Shown: positions 17,413 to 25,686 of the stretch, piece by piece | Layout of the letters: every line of letters begins with the position of its first letter | How positions within the stretch are numbered: position 1 is the stretch's first letter | Assembly (NCBI GenBank): GCA_948623715.1 | Contig: CAPHDI010000001.1 | Location: 1-64,000 of the forward strand | Reading direction: 5' to 3' | DNA from: an uncultured Candidatus Saccharibacteria bacterium | GTDB lineage: Bacteria > Patescibacteriota > Saccharimonadia > Saccharimonadales > Saccharimonadaceae | Length of the DNA stretch: 64,000 bases | Translations under genes and position numbers: made by a program | The notes under the pieces: generated by a model | What the model was told of the DNA's origin: nothing | Databases searched by the model: none | The model's input: the letters and a program-made list of their open reading frames with translations, nothing else

Positions 17413-17518
17413 CCCCTATTCCCCCTGAAACTTAGAGTAATTTTATACCTTTGTAATAGATATCGCCAGGAAAGCATAGAGAAGAATCATTTTTCCTCAC
17501 AACCAGTTTCACTTGTGC

Positions 17519-17660
17519 TATAATAGAAATGTTACTCAGTTTTTAGAAATGCACAAGTTTTTTCTTGACAAAGAATGGCACTATGAGGGCCAGTCGTCGA
17601 GAACGAGCTTTGTGCTGAGATCTCAAAACTGAGTAACACCCTCGTGGTGCCATTTTTGTA
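17519..17660 (+). ncRNA. Interleaved-stem leader RNA, copy 1 (pseudoknot or attenuator)
   Basis: Extended -10 TGCTATAAT at 17516-17524, then after 6 bases: arm A 17531-17543, C 17551-17556, B 17576-17589, C' 17610-17615, A' 17625-17637, B' 17639-17652, and TTTTTGTA. A/A' is a perfect 13-bp stem. B/B' pairs over 14 bp with two G-U pairs. Because B lies inside the A/C hairpin loop and B' outside, the stems are pseudoknotted or mutually exclusive. B/B' plus the T-tract would act as a terminator. Copies 2 and 3 are at 21668 and 56722. Confidence 0.7.
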
Positions 17661-17700
17661 TATCGTGCCATTTAGGGTTTAACTAAGCCATAAGGAGGGC

Positions 17701-19026
17701 ATGATGCTAAAAATAAATAAAACTAAACCTTATCAATTTAGAAAAGTGCATGACAACTCAACAAGTTATAGTTTATCTAATAAGTTATATATTAGTAGAG
17801 TATTATGCACACTAGCTCTTATTTGTAGTGTTGTGCCATCCTTAGCGTTATTAAGTAATTATAATATTGCACCCGTTAGTGCTGCTAGGAAAACTCTTAG
17901 TAACATTGCTACTATGCAAGAAATGACTACTGATATATGTAATAACTCTGCTTTAGGGCAAAGTAATACACTTATAGATATACGTGATAACTCTACTTAT
18001 ACTGTAGCTAGACTTAGTGATGGGAATTGTTGGATGACGCAGAACTTACGTCTCACGAAGGAGAGCCTTGCAGCCAATGGAAATTCGGCGACGCTGTCTA
18101 GCGTCAGTTCAGACGTTGGCACAAACGGATATACTCTCACATCCTCTATTGTGAGTGAGACGATCGGTAATAGCAGTAGCATCTACTACTTCAATGATCC
18201 TACGATTGGAGCATATTACGCTATTTATGCCGCCACTGCCGATAGCAGAAAAACGGCAAGCGGTAAAACCACGCAGTATAGTATATGCCCAAAAAATTGG
18301 CACCTACCAACAGCTGATGAATATAATAATCTAGTGACAGCAGGAAAATTGACCAGTAGTATTCTACAGTCCGCACCATATAATTTTCAAAAAAGCGGCG
18401 TCATGAACTATAAAAAGGGGACGCTCGGCAACAAGTATGATGGATACACCTGGACGAGCGAGTTATTCTCAAGCAGTAACTACGTTTTTGGAGTTAACGC
18501 CGCCGTGGCTAACAGCTACATGGATGACGATGCGATCCCAATCCGCTGCATCGCGATGGGCTCAACTGCTTTTCCTAACCAGAAGGATGTCGAGGTAATT
18601 GCCGTCCGCGTCGCACCAGTAATTAGCATTGACGCCACTTCCGGCATGAACAAAGAAGTCGATCCTAATTTAGTCACCAAAGGAGAAATCTCCGCCACTA
18701 TTTCTGCCAATACTACTTATGCCGTACAGCTCAGTGCCGAGAAGACTTCTCTCACTATTCCTAACAACTCCGAAGAAATAACTTCCACTAACTCCATCCC
18801 CGCCTCCTCCAATGTCCAAGCTAAAACTAATGCTTGGGGCATCCTCAATGAAAACGAAAATACTTATTCCGCAATAACTTCCACTCCAACCACCTACCAT
18901 AATACCGAATCATCAAACGCAGACTCTTCCAAAACTCATACCTTCACCCTCGGCGTCTCCGTCTCTCCTACTCTTCCTGCTGGAGAATACTCTACTACTG
19001 TAACTATTACTGCAGTGAATAACTAA
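17701..19026 (+). CDS. FISUMP-domain surface protein, FISUMP first
   Basis: 441 residues with a strong AAGGAGGGC site; ATG at 17701 or 17704. A long basic N-terminus leads to a hydrophobic signal/anchor (about 35-55, VLCTLALICSVVPSLALL). The FISUMP domain (about 70-280) has TMQEMTTDIC, DGNCWMTQNLRLT, ICPKNWHLPT and IPIRCIA. A C-terminal beta-rich domain (about 295-440, ending AGEYSTTVTITAV) is homologous to the N-terminal domain of the paralogue at 21869, so domain order is swapped. The first 350 bases are A+T-rich and the rest G+C-richer. Transcribed from the structured leader at 17519. Confidence 0.85.
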   Translation: MMLKINKTKPYQFRKVHDNSTSYSLSNKLYISRVLCTLALICSVVPSLALLSNYNIAPVSAARKTLSNIATMQEMTTDICNNSALGQSNTLIDIRDNSTYTVARLSDGNCWMTQNLRLTKESLAANGNSATLSSVSSDVGTNGYTLTSSIVSETIGNSSSIYYFNDPTIGAYYAIYAATADSRKTASGKTTQYSICPKNWHLPTADEYNNLVTAGKLTSSILQSAPYNFQKSGVMNYKKGTLGNKYDGYTWTSELFSSSNYVFGVNAAVANSYMDDDAIPIRCIAMGSTAFPNQKDVEVIAVRVAPVISIDATSGMNKEVDPNLVTKGEISATISANTTYAVQLSAEKTSLTIPNNSEEITSTNSIPASSNVQAKTNAWGILNENENTYSAITSTPTTYHNTESSNADSSKTHTFTLGVSVSPTLPAGEYSTTVTITAVNN

Positions 19027-19042
19027 TCTCTAGACAGAAACG

Positions 19043-20059
19043 CTAGTCTCTCTGGTAAAAATAGTCGCCGTTTACTCTTACATTCGGGAACATCCTCCGA
19101 GCTATCTTGAAACTTTCTTCGTCTTTCACGTAAATTCTCTTAATATATCTCGGCTCAATCCTTGCGAACACTAAAATTTCTGCCTGTACATCTCTCGGAT
19201 TCGGCCCCTCCTGGCCGTCAAACATCTCTTCAAATTCGCAACTATTTCTGTCACTCCTTGCCGCATTCTTCTTAAAGAACAGACATTTCTTGTCTAATAA
19301 GATCTTCGGGTCTAGAGCTGTCACGACATACGGTCGCTTATACATACATTGGAAAGTGTATAATAACTTCGAGTTTGGAAAAGACACCGATAGGCTCGTT
19401 GCATCTAAGAATCCGTCATATCTCTCAGGGTCATTTATCACTGGTTCTTGATCTAATCGATTAAAATATTTTCTAGTATATATTCCGTGCTCTACTATTG
19501 AACTCAGGTTTGCTAGTGCTGTAAAATGTATCAGTTCCTCGACACGGTGCCGCCTAATCGACTCCTCGATTCCTGCCCGTTGTCCTACGGTTACCGTCCC
19601 GATTTTGCGATATGTTATATTCTGGACGATAGGAGGCTTTTCTCTCGAATCATATAATAACGGCGTGTCATCCTTATCCTCTCCGAGCAGTTTTGTTGGC
19701 ACAGCGGTTAAATTCGCACAGTTATTTGTCAATACTGGTTGCCGAGTCCGATGATTTACGGCTGCCTTAGAACGTATATCCTTTAGCCAGCCTTGGATCT
19801 CTTCATTATATTTACGGTTGGCTGCCTCTTCTGGACTTACTGGTTTCGGTTCCTCTGGTTGTCCTACCTTAGAATTCGCCTTTCGCTGTAGCATTACCTC
19901 TTTTGCTTCGTCAGAATAGTAGACTTTAGGTGGTCTTGCTACAGCATCAGTTGTATTGCGGGTCGGGCTAGGGATACCAGATTTCGCTACTGTGAAATGT
20001 CTCACGGTAGTAGTGTCATGAGTTTTCTTCCTTTTGAATAATTTTGATAGCCAGCTCAT
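19043..20059 (-). CDS. DarT-like (DUF4433) ADP-ribosyltransferase, orphan
   Basis: 338 residues. Residues 1-150 are basic, Pro-rich and probably disordered. The C-terminal half matches the DarT pattern: HFTALANLSSIVEHGI (about 180), FPNSKLLYTF (compare RSPMLY), CLFFKKNAARS, and VQAEILVFARIEPRYIKRIYV, whose Glu is the likely catalytic residue. DarT enzymes ADP-ribosylate thymidine in single-stranded DNA using NAD and are normally neutralised by the macrodomain protein DarG. No DarG or other macrodomain gene is adjacent or in the window. Convergent with the FISUMP gene, 16 bases apart. Confidence 0.7.
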   Translation of the reverse strand: MSWLSKLFKRKKTHDTTTVRHFTVAKSGIPSPTRNTTDAVARPPKVYYSDEAKEVMLQRKANSKVGQPEEPKPVSPEEAANRKYNEEIQGWLKDIRSKAAVNHRTRQPVLTNNCANLTAVPTKLLGEDKDDTPLLYDSREKPPIVQNITYRKIGTVTVGQRAGIEESIRRHRVEELIHFTALANLSSIVEHGIYTRKYFNRLDQEPVINDPERYDGFLDATSLSVSFPNSKLLYTFQCMYKRPYVVTALDPKILLDKKCLFFKKNAARSDRNSCEFEEMFDGQEGPNPRDVQAEILVFARIEPRYIKRIYVKDEESFKIARRMFPNVRVNGDYFYQRD

Positions 20060-20115
20060 ATCCTATATTATCTCATATTTTCAATATCTAGTAGGCTCAG
20101 CATTTTCGCGCCCAT

Positions 20116-20147
20116 TAAAAAATCTCCCCGCCTCCTCAGAGGCGGGG
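20116..20147 (-). terminator. Terminator of the gene at 20156
   Basis: CCCCGCCTC/GAGGCGGGG stem then TTTTTT on the minus strand. Confidence 0.9.
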
Positions 20148-20155
20148 AATTAGAC

Positions 20156-20602
20156 TTACTGGGTTTTCATACTCTCGACGTGCGCTTTGCACCGCGCAAC
20201 CACTTCATCTTTCTCGCGGGCATACCTCGCCCAGATGTTGTTACTCGCCGTGCCGACCTTAAACGCCAGCTCTCTCGGCCCCTGCCAGCGCCACGTCCGC
20301 GTCTTCATATAGACTCCTGCCGCCGCGAAGCTCGCCCCGCACAGCGGCCGCGTCATCATGCAATATCGGATGATTACGTATATCTCGCCGGGCTTGATGC
20401 CGATTCGCAACGCCTGGTACAGCGGTCCGACCTTGTCTTCGATGATGTCGATCGCGCACCACATCCAAGCCAGCCCCGAGACCGTCGCCACCAGCCTTAC
20501 TGCCTCATAGGCGACCGGATGAAACACTCTCGGCCCGACCTGCAGGCAGATCGCATAGACGATCACCCCGACGATCAAGATTCTTCTTCGCAGTTTTTCC
20601 AT
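20156..20602 (-). CDS. Small membrane protein of unknown function
   Basis: 148 residues with two N-terminal membrane helices (about 8-25 and 35-52) and a soluble C-terminus. No family recognised. A single-gene unit with promoter 20690-20718, a leader of about 80 bases, AGGGGG upstream of the ATG, and a strong terminator. Confidence 0.6.
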   Translation of the reverse strand: MEKLRRRILIVGVIVYAICLQVGPRVFHPVAYEAVRLVATVSGLAWMWCAIDIIEDKVGPLYQALRIGIKPGEIYVIIRYCMMTRPLCGASFAAAGVYMKTRTWRWQGPRELAFKVGTASNNIWARYAREKDEVVARCKAHVESMKTQ

Positions 20603-20689
20603 ACTGCACCCCCTAGTAAAATTGACGTACTGTATATGAAATCCCCAAAAAGAGCAGGATATTCACCGGAGTTTATACCCCATCTTCTC

Positions 20690-20718
20690 ATTATAGCACA
20701 CATCTTAGAAAATGTCAA
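20690..20718 (-). promoter_or_regulatory. Promoter of the gene at 20156
   Basis: TTGACA, 17-bp spacer ending TGTGC, TATAAT on the minus strand. Confidence 0.8.
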
Positions 20719-20751
20719 TGCTTATTAACCTTTTGTTCTATAGTTAAGCAT

Positions 20752-20778
20752 AAAAAATGCCCTCCGTAGAAGGAGGGC
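20752..20778 (-). terminator. Terminator of the gene at 20816
   Basis: GCCCTCC/GGAGGGC stem then ATTTTTT on the minus strand. Confidence 0.88.
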
Positions 20779-20815
20779 GTAGTAGGTCGGTAGTGCTCAG
20801 CCGGTCAAAGCTGGG

Positions 20816-21226
20816 TTAAGCGAGGCTTCTGGTTGCCGTCATGGCTCTTTTTGCTCTCACCGGAGCCCGCTTCGTCCGCGTCATGGACCTCCTTGCCCGT
20901 ACCGTCGGCTTCTTTGCCTTCGTCGCGGGCTTCTCCATCGTCTTCATCTCGGCGTTGTCTGCCGGGTTGTCGAACATCACGCCGGCGCGAATCCGGCACT
21001 CGGACAGGTAATTCAGCGCCTGGTTTGCCCCTTCCGGGCTGAACGGAAATTCCCGGCAGTCCAGCGGCATCTCGACCGCCGTCGGCTGGCGATAGGTCAG
21101 GATCTTGTCGTCCCCCAGCGTCACCAGGGTCCGCCGCGGCGGAATGTCGTGCTCCTTGAACAGCATTCCATACATCTCCGGACAATCCCTCTTAAAATCG
21201 GTCCTCGCGCACATACGAAACCACAC
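20816..21226 (-). CDS. Unknown protein with a histone-like basic tail
   Basis: 132-136 residues; the start is GTG 21226 or ATG 21214 (MCARTDFKRD). AAGGAG lies 1 base before the GTG and 13 bases before the ATG. The N-terminal 95 residues are unrecognised. The last 40 are Lys/Arg/Ala/Thr-rich with repeated TKAKKPTVRARR and APVRAKRA elements, like the tails of H1-type nucleoid proteins, so nucleic-acid binding is plausible. Promoter at 21283-21311 and its own terminator. Confidence 0.55.
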   Translation of the reverse strand: MWFRMCARTDFKRDCPEMYGMLFKEHDIPPRRTLVTLGDDKILTYRQPTAVEMPLDCREFPFSPEGANQALNYLSECRIRAGVMFDNPADNAEMKTMEKPATKAKKPTVRARRSMTRTKRAPVRAKRAMTATRSLA

Positions 21227-21282
21227 TCCTTATAATCTTCTAGCCACCTAGCTATCGCTAGCTACGAGACCATCTATTCTAG

Positions 21283-21311
21283 AGTATAGCACACATTCCA
21301 GGAAAAGTCAA
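21283..21311 (-). promoter_or_regulatory. Promoter of the gene at 20816
   Basis: TTGACT, 17-bp spacer ending TGTGC, TATACT on the minus strand. Confidence 0.78.
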
Positions 21312-21366
21312 TCTTTAGCGTATCATCTCTTAAGTTTCACAAGCCACCAAAAAGAGCGGAAAAGCT

Positions 21367-21489
21367 TGCATTATTTAATTATTCGTGATAATATACGGGT
21401 ATAAATTTTGGTAAATTACTCTTGGTCTTTATGGCTGAGAGTAATTTTTAAAGTATCTTCATCAGAAACTTGTAGTTCCAGAGATACTT
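21367..21489 (+). ncRNA. Candidate small RNA with two tandem perfect hairpins
   Basis: Promoter TTGCAT, 17-bp spacer, extended -10 TGATAATAT (21367-21395). The predicted RNA has AAATTACTCT/AGAGTAATTT (10 bp, followed by TTT) and AAAGTATCT/AGATACTTT (9 bp). There is no open frame of note. The hairpin with T-run may make this a short RNA of about 50-90 bases. Confidence 0.4.
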
Positions 21490-21667
21490 TAGCTCTCTTT
21501 ATACTCATAAGTATATTACTTTCTTAATTATATTAGTTTATCGACCGTCAGTAGATATCGATCTATATAACTTTCTGCGTAGCTTTCCGCTCTGTCTCTA
21601 TTGTAACAGATATCAATAGGGAAGCATAGAGAAGAATAGTTTTTCTCATCAAACTAAGAATTCATGT

Positions 21668-21805
21668 TATAATGAAATTGTTAGAACTATCGCATAATTT
21701 TTGGTAAACATATTCCTCACGGGATTTATGGTGCTATGGGCGCTGTCCGTGATGAATGAAAATTTATCAGTGCGATGGTTCTAACAACCCATGGCACCAT
21801 TTTTG
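21668..21805 (+). ncRNA. Interleaved-stem leader RNA, copy 2
   Basis: Extended -10 TGTTATAAT (21665-21673), then after 6 bases: A 21680-21693, C 21717-21722, B 21728-21740, C' 21747-21752, A' 21772-21785, B' 21788-21800, then a T-run and GTTC. A/A' is 14 bp with one G-U; B/B' is 13 bp with one G-U; C/C' is TCACGG/CCGTGA. Stem sequences differ from copy 1 but architecture and promoter spacing are the same. Confidence 0.7.
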
Positions 21806-21868
21806 TTCTCCTATCATTGCAAAAATGCCGCCTGAGGTAAAAACCTATCAATCCAAAAGGAGGGCCAG

Positions 21869-23413
21869 ATGCAAGGCAGACTAATATCAAAGTTATACTT
21901 TTTGTACAGAAAAGTAATACATAGTATTCCAATATTACTTAATAAACCAAGAAGTAGACATTTGCGATATGTGTCTTATAGTATTCCTCTAACTTGTACT
22001 CTGGCTCTGCTTTTGCTAAGTTTCATAACAGTAAATCCGCTAAGCTCTTCAAATGAGGCCTTCGCTATTGAGCCGAAGGAAGGCAACCTAGAAGTAAATG
22101 ACAAAGAAGTAGATGACCTATCCAGCAGTTTCAGCGATACTGACTCAGAGGCCGCCACCGGAGATCAGGAAGTTGACATTATGCCACTCACTGTTACTCC
22201 ATCAACTACACTTAGCATCACCTCGCCAAACTTGGCGACAACTGTCGCTCCAGGCGGTACTGGCTACCTGAGTAGTAATGTCACCTATTCAGCTAGCGAT
22301 ATCGAAGGCTACACTCTGCGCGTTAGCTACGCTAAAGGCTATAGTTCTCTTACTCTAGACAATACTTCTACTAGTCTAGATGGAGCCGGAACTGCTGGAG
22401 TCGCTGGATCTAATCTCGGTGACAATACCTGGGGGTTCGCCTGGGGTAATCCTAGCGACGCAGATACTACGCTAAAATATTACACAGTCCCCGCCTATGA
22501 CACTACCGGTACGACGATTTCCGGCGGCTTGCTCGCCGGTGGCAATGTTTCAGAAATCACTAGTATCACGAAGAAAATTGTCTTCGCCGCTAAGTTTGCC
22601 GATAATAATACTAATGGCGGACATTATCGCACGCAAGTGCTGCTGTCTTTTGTCGCCACTCCGAAATCCATCCCGGACGTAAAAGGCTTCGGTGGTATCA
22701 CTCGCATGCAGGATATGACTCCGGAGGTTTGTAATAATGTTGCCGCTGGTACTACCGGGGAATTATATGACACTCGGGATTACAATGTCTACACGGTCGC
22801 TAAATTTACTAATCGTGCTGGTGGTGGCATGGGTTGTTGGATGACGCAAAATCTCCGCATCATCGGCCGCACTATTACTTCCACTGATTCCGATGTTACT
22901 CAGGCTTATACTATTCCATCTCATTGGACTAATGTCCCTAGCGATGATAATCATACTGCCACGTATCACAATGCCGTTTATTTCGGTAGACCAGAATATG
23001 GCGCCTACTATTCTTGGTTTACCGCTACTGCTGGCAGTAGCCCTATTACTGAAGACCTTATTAACACTTATGCTAGTAGCAGCATTTGCCCGAAGGGCTG
23101 GCGCCTGCCCAGGGGAAACAGCTCTGTGAGTGATTATGCTCAGCTGCTCTCAGGGCTCACTTTGGATGACATTACGAGCGCTCCATATAACTTTACCTAT
23201 GCCGGTGTTGTCGATTCTAATACGGGTAAAAACAGTATTAATGGGACAAACGGTTATTACTGGGTTAACCGCATCTCGATGGGGAGCGATGGTACTAATA
23301 CTTATCTTGGTGCTGGAGACCTTAGCTTTAATAAGACAACCAATGTGATTTATACTCACGGCGTCAATATGTATCCTAGAAGCGGCCGCTCCGTCCGTTG
23401 CCTCGCCAAATAG
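21869..23413 (+). CDS. FISUMP-domain surface protein, beta domain first
   Basis: 514 residues with an AAGGAGGG site. A basic N-terminus and hydrophobic segment (about 45-60, SIPLTCTLALLLLSFITV) act as signal or anchor. An acidic linker follows, then a beta-rich domain (about 105-265, ending HYRTQVLLSFVAT), then a FISUMP domain (about 275-514) with TRMQDMTPEVC, GCWMTQNLRI, ICPKGWRLP and a closing RSVRCLAK. The domain order is the reverse of the paralogue at 17701 and the same as the truncated gene at base 1. Expressed through leader copy 2. Confidence 0.87.
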   Translation: MQGRLISKLYFLYRKVIHSIPILLNKPRSRHLRYVSYSIPLTCTLALLLLSFITVNPLSSSNEAFAIEPKEGNLEVNDKEVDDLSSSFSDTDSEAATGDQEVDIMPLTVTPSTTLSITSPNLATTVAPGGTGYLSSNVTYSASDIEGYTLRVSYAKGYSSLTLDNTSTSLDGAGTAGVAGSNLGDNTWGFAWGNPSDADTTLKYYTVPAYDTTGTTISGGLLAGGNVSEITSITKKIVFAAKFADNNTNGGHYRTQVLLSFVATPKSIPDVKGFGGITRMQDMTPEVCNNVAAGTTGELYDTRDYNVYTVAKFTNRAGGGMGCWMTQNLRIIGRTITSTDSDVTQAYTIPSHWTNVPSDDNHTATYHNAVYFGRPEYGAYYSWFTATAGSSPITEDLINTYASSSICPKGWRLPRGNSSVSDYAQLLSGLTLDDITSAPYNFTYAGVVDSNTGKNSINGTNGYYWVNRISMGSDGTNTYLGAGDLSFNKTTNVIYTHGVNMYPRSGRSVRCLAK

Positions 23414-23419
23414 TTATTC

Positions 23420-24193
23420 CTATTCCTCCGGCACGTACACCGTATTCTCATAAATCAGCTTCAGCCGATCGTCTGGGAAATGTCTATCGAGAAACACCTC
23501 CACCTTCGTCCTTGCCGGATCACCCTCTCGTCGCTCCAGCTGTCGCCAATTCGCCGCCACTGACATTGCTATATCAAACGCCAGAAACACCGCCAGGCAT
23601 GCGCAGAATAGATTCAGTCCTTTCCCCTCAAGCTTCTCGTATGCCTGGTTCAGCTTCGGAAATAGCCATCTCGCCGTCACTAGCACCAGTAGTCCCCAAA
23701 ATATCGCATATGGTATCGTCGTCCGCCCGTCGATATTAAGGAATCGGTCGCTATAGTTCCACGACCGTGTGTTAAAAATCCACTCTTGCAAAACGCTCAA
23801 GATATATTCGAACGCACCCCCGGCCACCGCCCCTCCGAATAGGCACATCTTCCAGCTCGCCTTTGTCCGGTAGGACGCTAGATAGATCCCCACCACCCCC
23901 ATCCCGTAGATCGGACTAAACGGCCCGTACACCAGCCCCCTCCTCGAGAACCACTCTATCGTCCCGTCCGCCCAGAAGTGCTTCACCATCGTGATAATCT
24001 CTTCATAATACGTCCCGAAAATACACCCAATCGTAAATACTAGCACAATCTGGTTAAAAATCAGCCAAAACTTCGCCTTCTGCGCCGCCTTGACCGTCTC
24101 AAGATTCGTCTTCTCCTTCCGTACCGTCTTCAAATCCCTACTGCGTCGAGATTTGACCGCCCCCGCCGCCCCCAGATCTTTCTTTTCCTTCAT
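23420..24193 (-). CDS. CmpB-family (PF06541-like) membrane protein
   Basis: 257 residues, basic N-terminus, about five membrane helices. It carries the family pattern RRGLVYGPFSPIYGMG, AFEYILSVLQEWIF, SWNYSDRFLNIDGRTTI. Proteins of this family are annotated as putative ABC transporter type IV permeases, but function is not established. A possible -10 (TACAAT) lies 6 bases before the ATG, suggesting a leaderless transcript. Tail-to-tail with the FISUMP gene, 6 bases apart. Confidence 0.7.
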   Translation of the reverse strand: MKEKKDLGAAGAVKSRRSRDLKTVRKEKTNLETVKAAQKAKFWLIFNQIVLVFTIGCIFGTYYEEIITMVKHFWADGTIEWFSRRGLVYGPFSPIYGMGVVGIYLASYRTKASWKMCLFGGAVAGGAFEYILSVLQEWIFNTRSWNYSDRFLNIDGRTTIPYAIFWGLLVLVTARWLFPKLNQAYEKLEGKGLNLFCACLAVFLAFDIAMSVAANWRQLERREGDPARTKVEVFLDRHFPDDRLKLIYENTVYVPEE

Positions 24194-24209
24194 TCTCTAA
24201 TTGTAACAT

Positions 24210-24234
24210 AAAAATAGCCCCCATCGAAGGGGGC
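24210..24234 (-). terminator. Terminator of the gene at 24243
   Basis: GCCCCC/GGGGGC stem then TATTTTT on the minus strand; it also separates this gene from the CmpB-like gene. Confidence 0.85.
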
Positions 24235-24242
24235 TTAAGGTG

Positions 24243-24476
24243 CTAATCGCCGCGCAGTAACATTTTCACGCCCTCCCAGATCTCTCCGGCGACGCCGAAG
24301 AACGTAATGTCGTACCTTGCCATCACCGCATCAAACATCATGACCATCGTCCCGATCGACATCATCAGTGTCAGTGCGATCATCCCGACCAGAGCGATTC
24401 CTGCGATCAGCTTCTCTTGTCGCTCTTCCGGTGTCTCCCAGTAGTACTTATCTTCGCGGTCTTTGTCTTCGCTCAT
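24243..24476 (-). CDS. Small membrane protein of unknown function
   Basis: 77 residues from ATG 24476 (MSEDKDRED), which has a G-rich ribosome site (GGGGGTAAG) just upstream; the frame is open to 24509 but without a site. Acidic N-terminus, one or two membrane helices (GIALVGMIALTLMMSIG). No family recognised. Single-gene unit with a promoter at 24560-24588. Confidence 0.55.
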   Translation of the reverse strand: MSEDKDREDKYYWETPEERQEKLIAGIALVGMIALTLMMSIGTMVMMFDAVMARYDITFFGVAGEIWEGVKMLLRGD

Positions 24477-24559
24477 TTTCTTACCCCCATTTCGCGGATT
24501 TCCATCCACGTCGATCTCTAGCAGGAGCTTCTTCTCCAGGAGCTTGCTAGCGTCCCTCC

Positions 24560-24588
24560 ACTATACCACACTTTTATCGCATCGTCAA
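24560..24588 (-). promoter_or_regulatory. Promoter of the gene at 24243
   Basis: TTGACG, 17-bp spacer, TATAGT on the minus strand. Confidence 0.7.
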
Positions 24589-24636
24589 TGTCATGATTCA
24601 AACCTGTCACTTCATCTAGTCATCAAGCTTAAGCTA

Positions 24637-24665
24637 TTGACAAAACTACTCATCTGTGCTACTAT
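24637..24665 (+). promoter_or_regulatory. Promoter of the Nudix gene
   Basis: TTGACA, 17-bp spacer ending TGTGC, TACTAT. Confidence 0.78.
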
Positions 24666-24770
24666 AAAGATAGGCCTCGCGTCTAGGCTTATCTTTTGAC
24701 GCGGTCCTTTAGCAACACAGAAGCAGAAACTTCACCCGACCGTCACAATTCTATAAAGGAGGGCTATGAA

Positions 24771-25418
24771 ATGTCCGAACACGCTACGCACCCGACCACT
24801 CCCACCTCCGCCGACGCCCAGACCTCTTCCGCCGAACAGTTTACCAAGAGCCTTACTCCCGAAGCCGTCGAGATCACGAAGACCTTCGGCTGGGACTTCT
24901 TCAAGGCTGGCGTCCTCATCGTCGATGAGCAGCCCGACCCGCCTGGCGATCCCTCCCTCGATCCCGAGGTCATCTACCTCCTGGTCAAGGAAGCTAAAAC
25001 CAAGGAGCTTCAGCCGGACGGCACGAAGAAATGGGTCAAGAGCAACAAGGGCAAGTGGAACCTCCCCTGCGGGCGGCTCCAGCCTGGCGAGTCCTTCGAG
25101 CAGGCCGCCCGCCGCGAAGGGCGAGAAGAGTCCGGTTTCCAGCTTGAGTTGGGCCGGCTCGTCCATATCGGTCATCGTGCCGATTCCGACAATCCCTACG
25201 TCATCCTTATTTACGCCGCTGCAGCAACCAAATTCATCGCCAGCCCCGACCCCGAGGAGATCGTCACGGTTGACTGGTTCACCTACGATGAGATCATCAA
25301 GCTGAAAAGAGAAAACAATCTCCGCAACCCTGATCTCACTCTGAGCGCCGTCGACTACTACCGTAAATACACGACTCAGCCCGCCGGCCTCCTGGTCGCC
25401 TATCCCAGCAAGTCGTAA
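24771..25418 (+). CDS. Nudix hydrolase
   Basis: 215 residues. The Nudix box Gx5Ex7REUxEExGU is complete as GRLQPGE, SFEQAAR, REGREESGF at about residues 102-124, except that the usual hydrophobic residue after RE is Gly. Nudix enzymes cleave nucleoside diphosphates linked to another group; the substrate cannot be told. The start at 24771 (MSEHATHP) is set by AAGGAGGG 7-8 bases upstream; the open frame extends to 24696. Confidence 0.85.
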   Translation: MSEHATHPTTPTSADAQTSSAEQFTKSLTPEAVEITKTFGWDFFKAGVLIVDEQPDPPGDPSLDPEVIYLLVKEAKTKELQPDGTKKWVKSNKGKWNLPCGRLQPGESFEQAARREGREESGFQLELGRLVHIGHRADSDNPYVILIYAAAATKFIASPDPEEIVTVDWFTYDEIIKLKRENNLRNPDLTLSAVDYYRKYTTQPAGLLVAYPSKS

Positions 25419-25482
25419 TCGGCCGAACGTCTCTCCGCATGTCAGCCCTGCTTCTACGCAAACTCGTCGCCCTGTGCGACCA

Positions 25483-25507
25483 CCGCCGGTACTCCCGGCG
25501 GTTTTTC
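25483..25507 (+). terminator. Terminator of the Nudix gene
   Basis: CCGCCGG/CCGGCGG stem then TTTTT. Confidence 0.9.
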
Positions 25508-25572
25508 TATATCATAAACCCCATATTAACCTTCAAGCGCCTCCGCTAGCCTCTTCAAACCCTCCGAACAAG

Positions 25573-25604
25573 AAAAGCGGCCTCCAAACATCGGAGACCG
25601 TTTT
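25573..25604 (-). terminator. Terminator of the gene at 25687
   Basis: CGGTCTCC/GGAGGCCG-type stem then CTTTTC on the minus strand. Confidence 0.65.
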
Positions 25605-25686
25605 CAAAGTGCGAAGAATACATCCAAATTCAGCCGTCAAATACAGCGAAGATCTAGTGCTACATCGTAGCCAAAGGGTAGGGGGA

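Noticed and set aside
20805..21185. Alternative frame overlapping the gene at 20816
   Set aside because: Gly/Asp/Arg-rich shadow composition, no ribosome site; the chosen frame begins near AAGGAG behind a consensus promoter.
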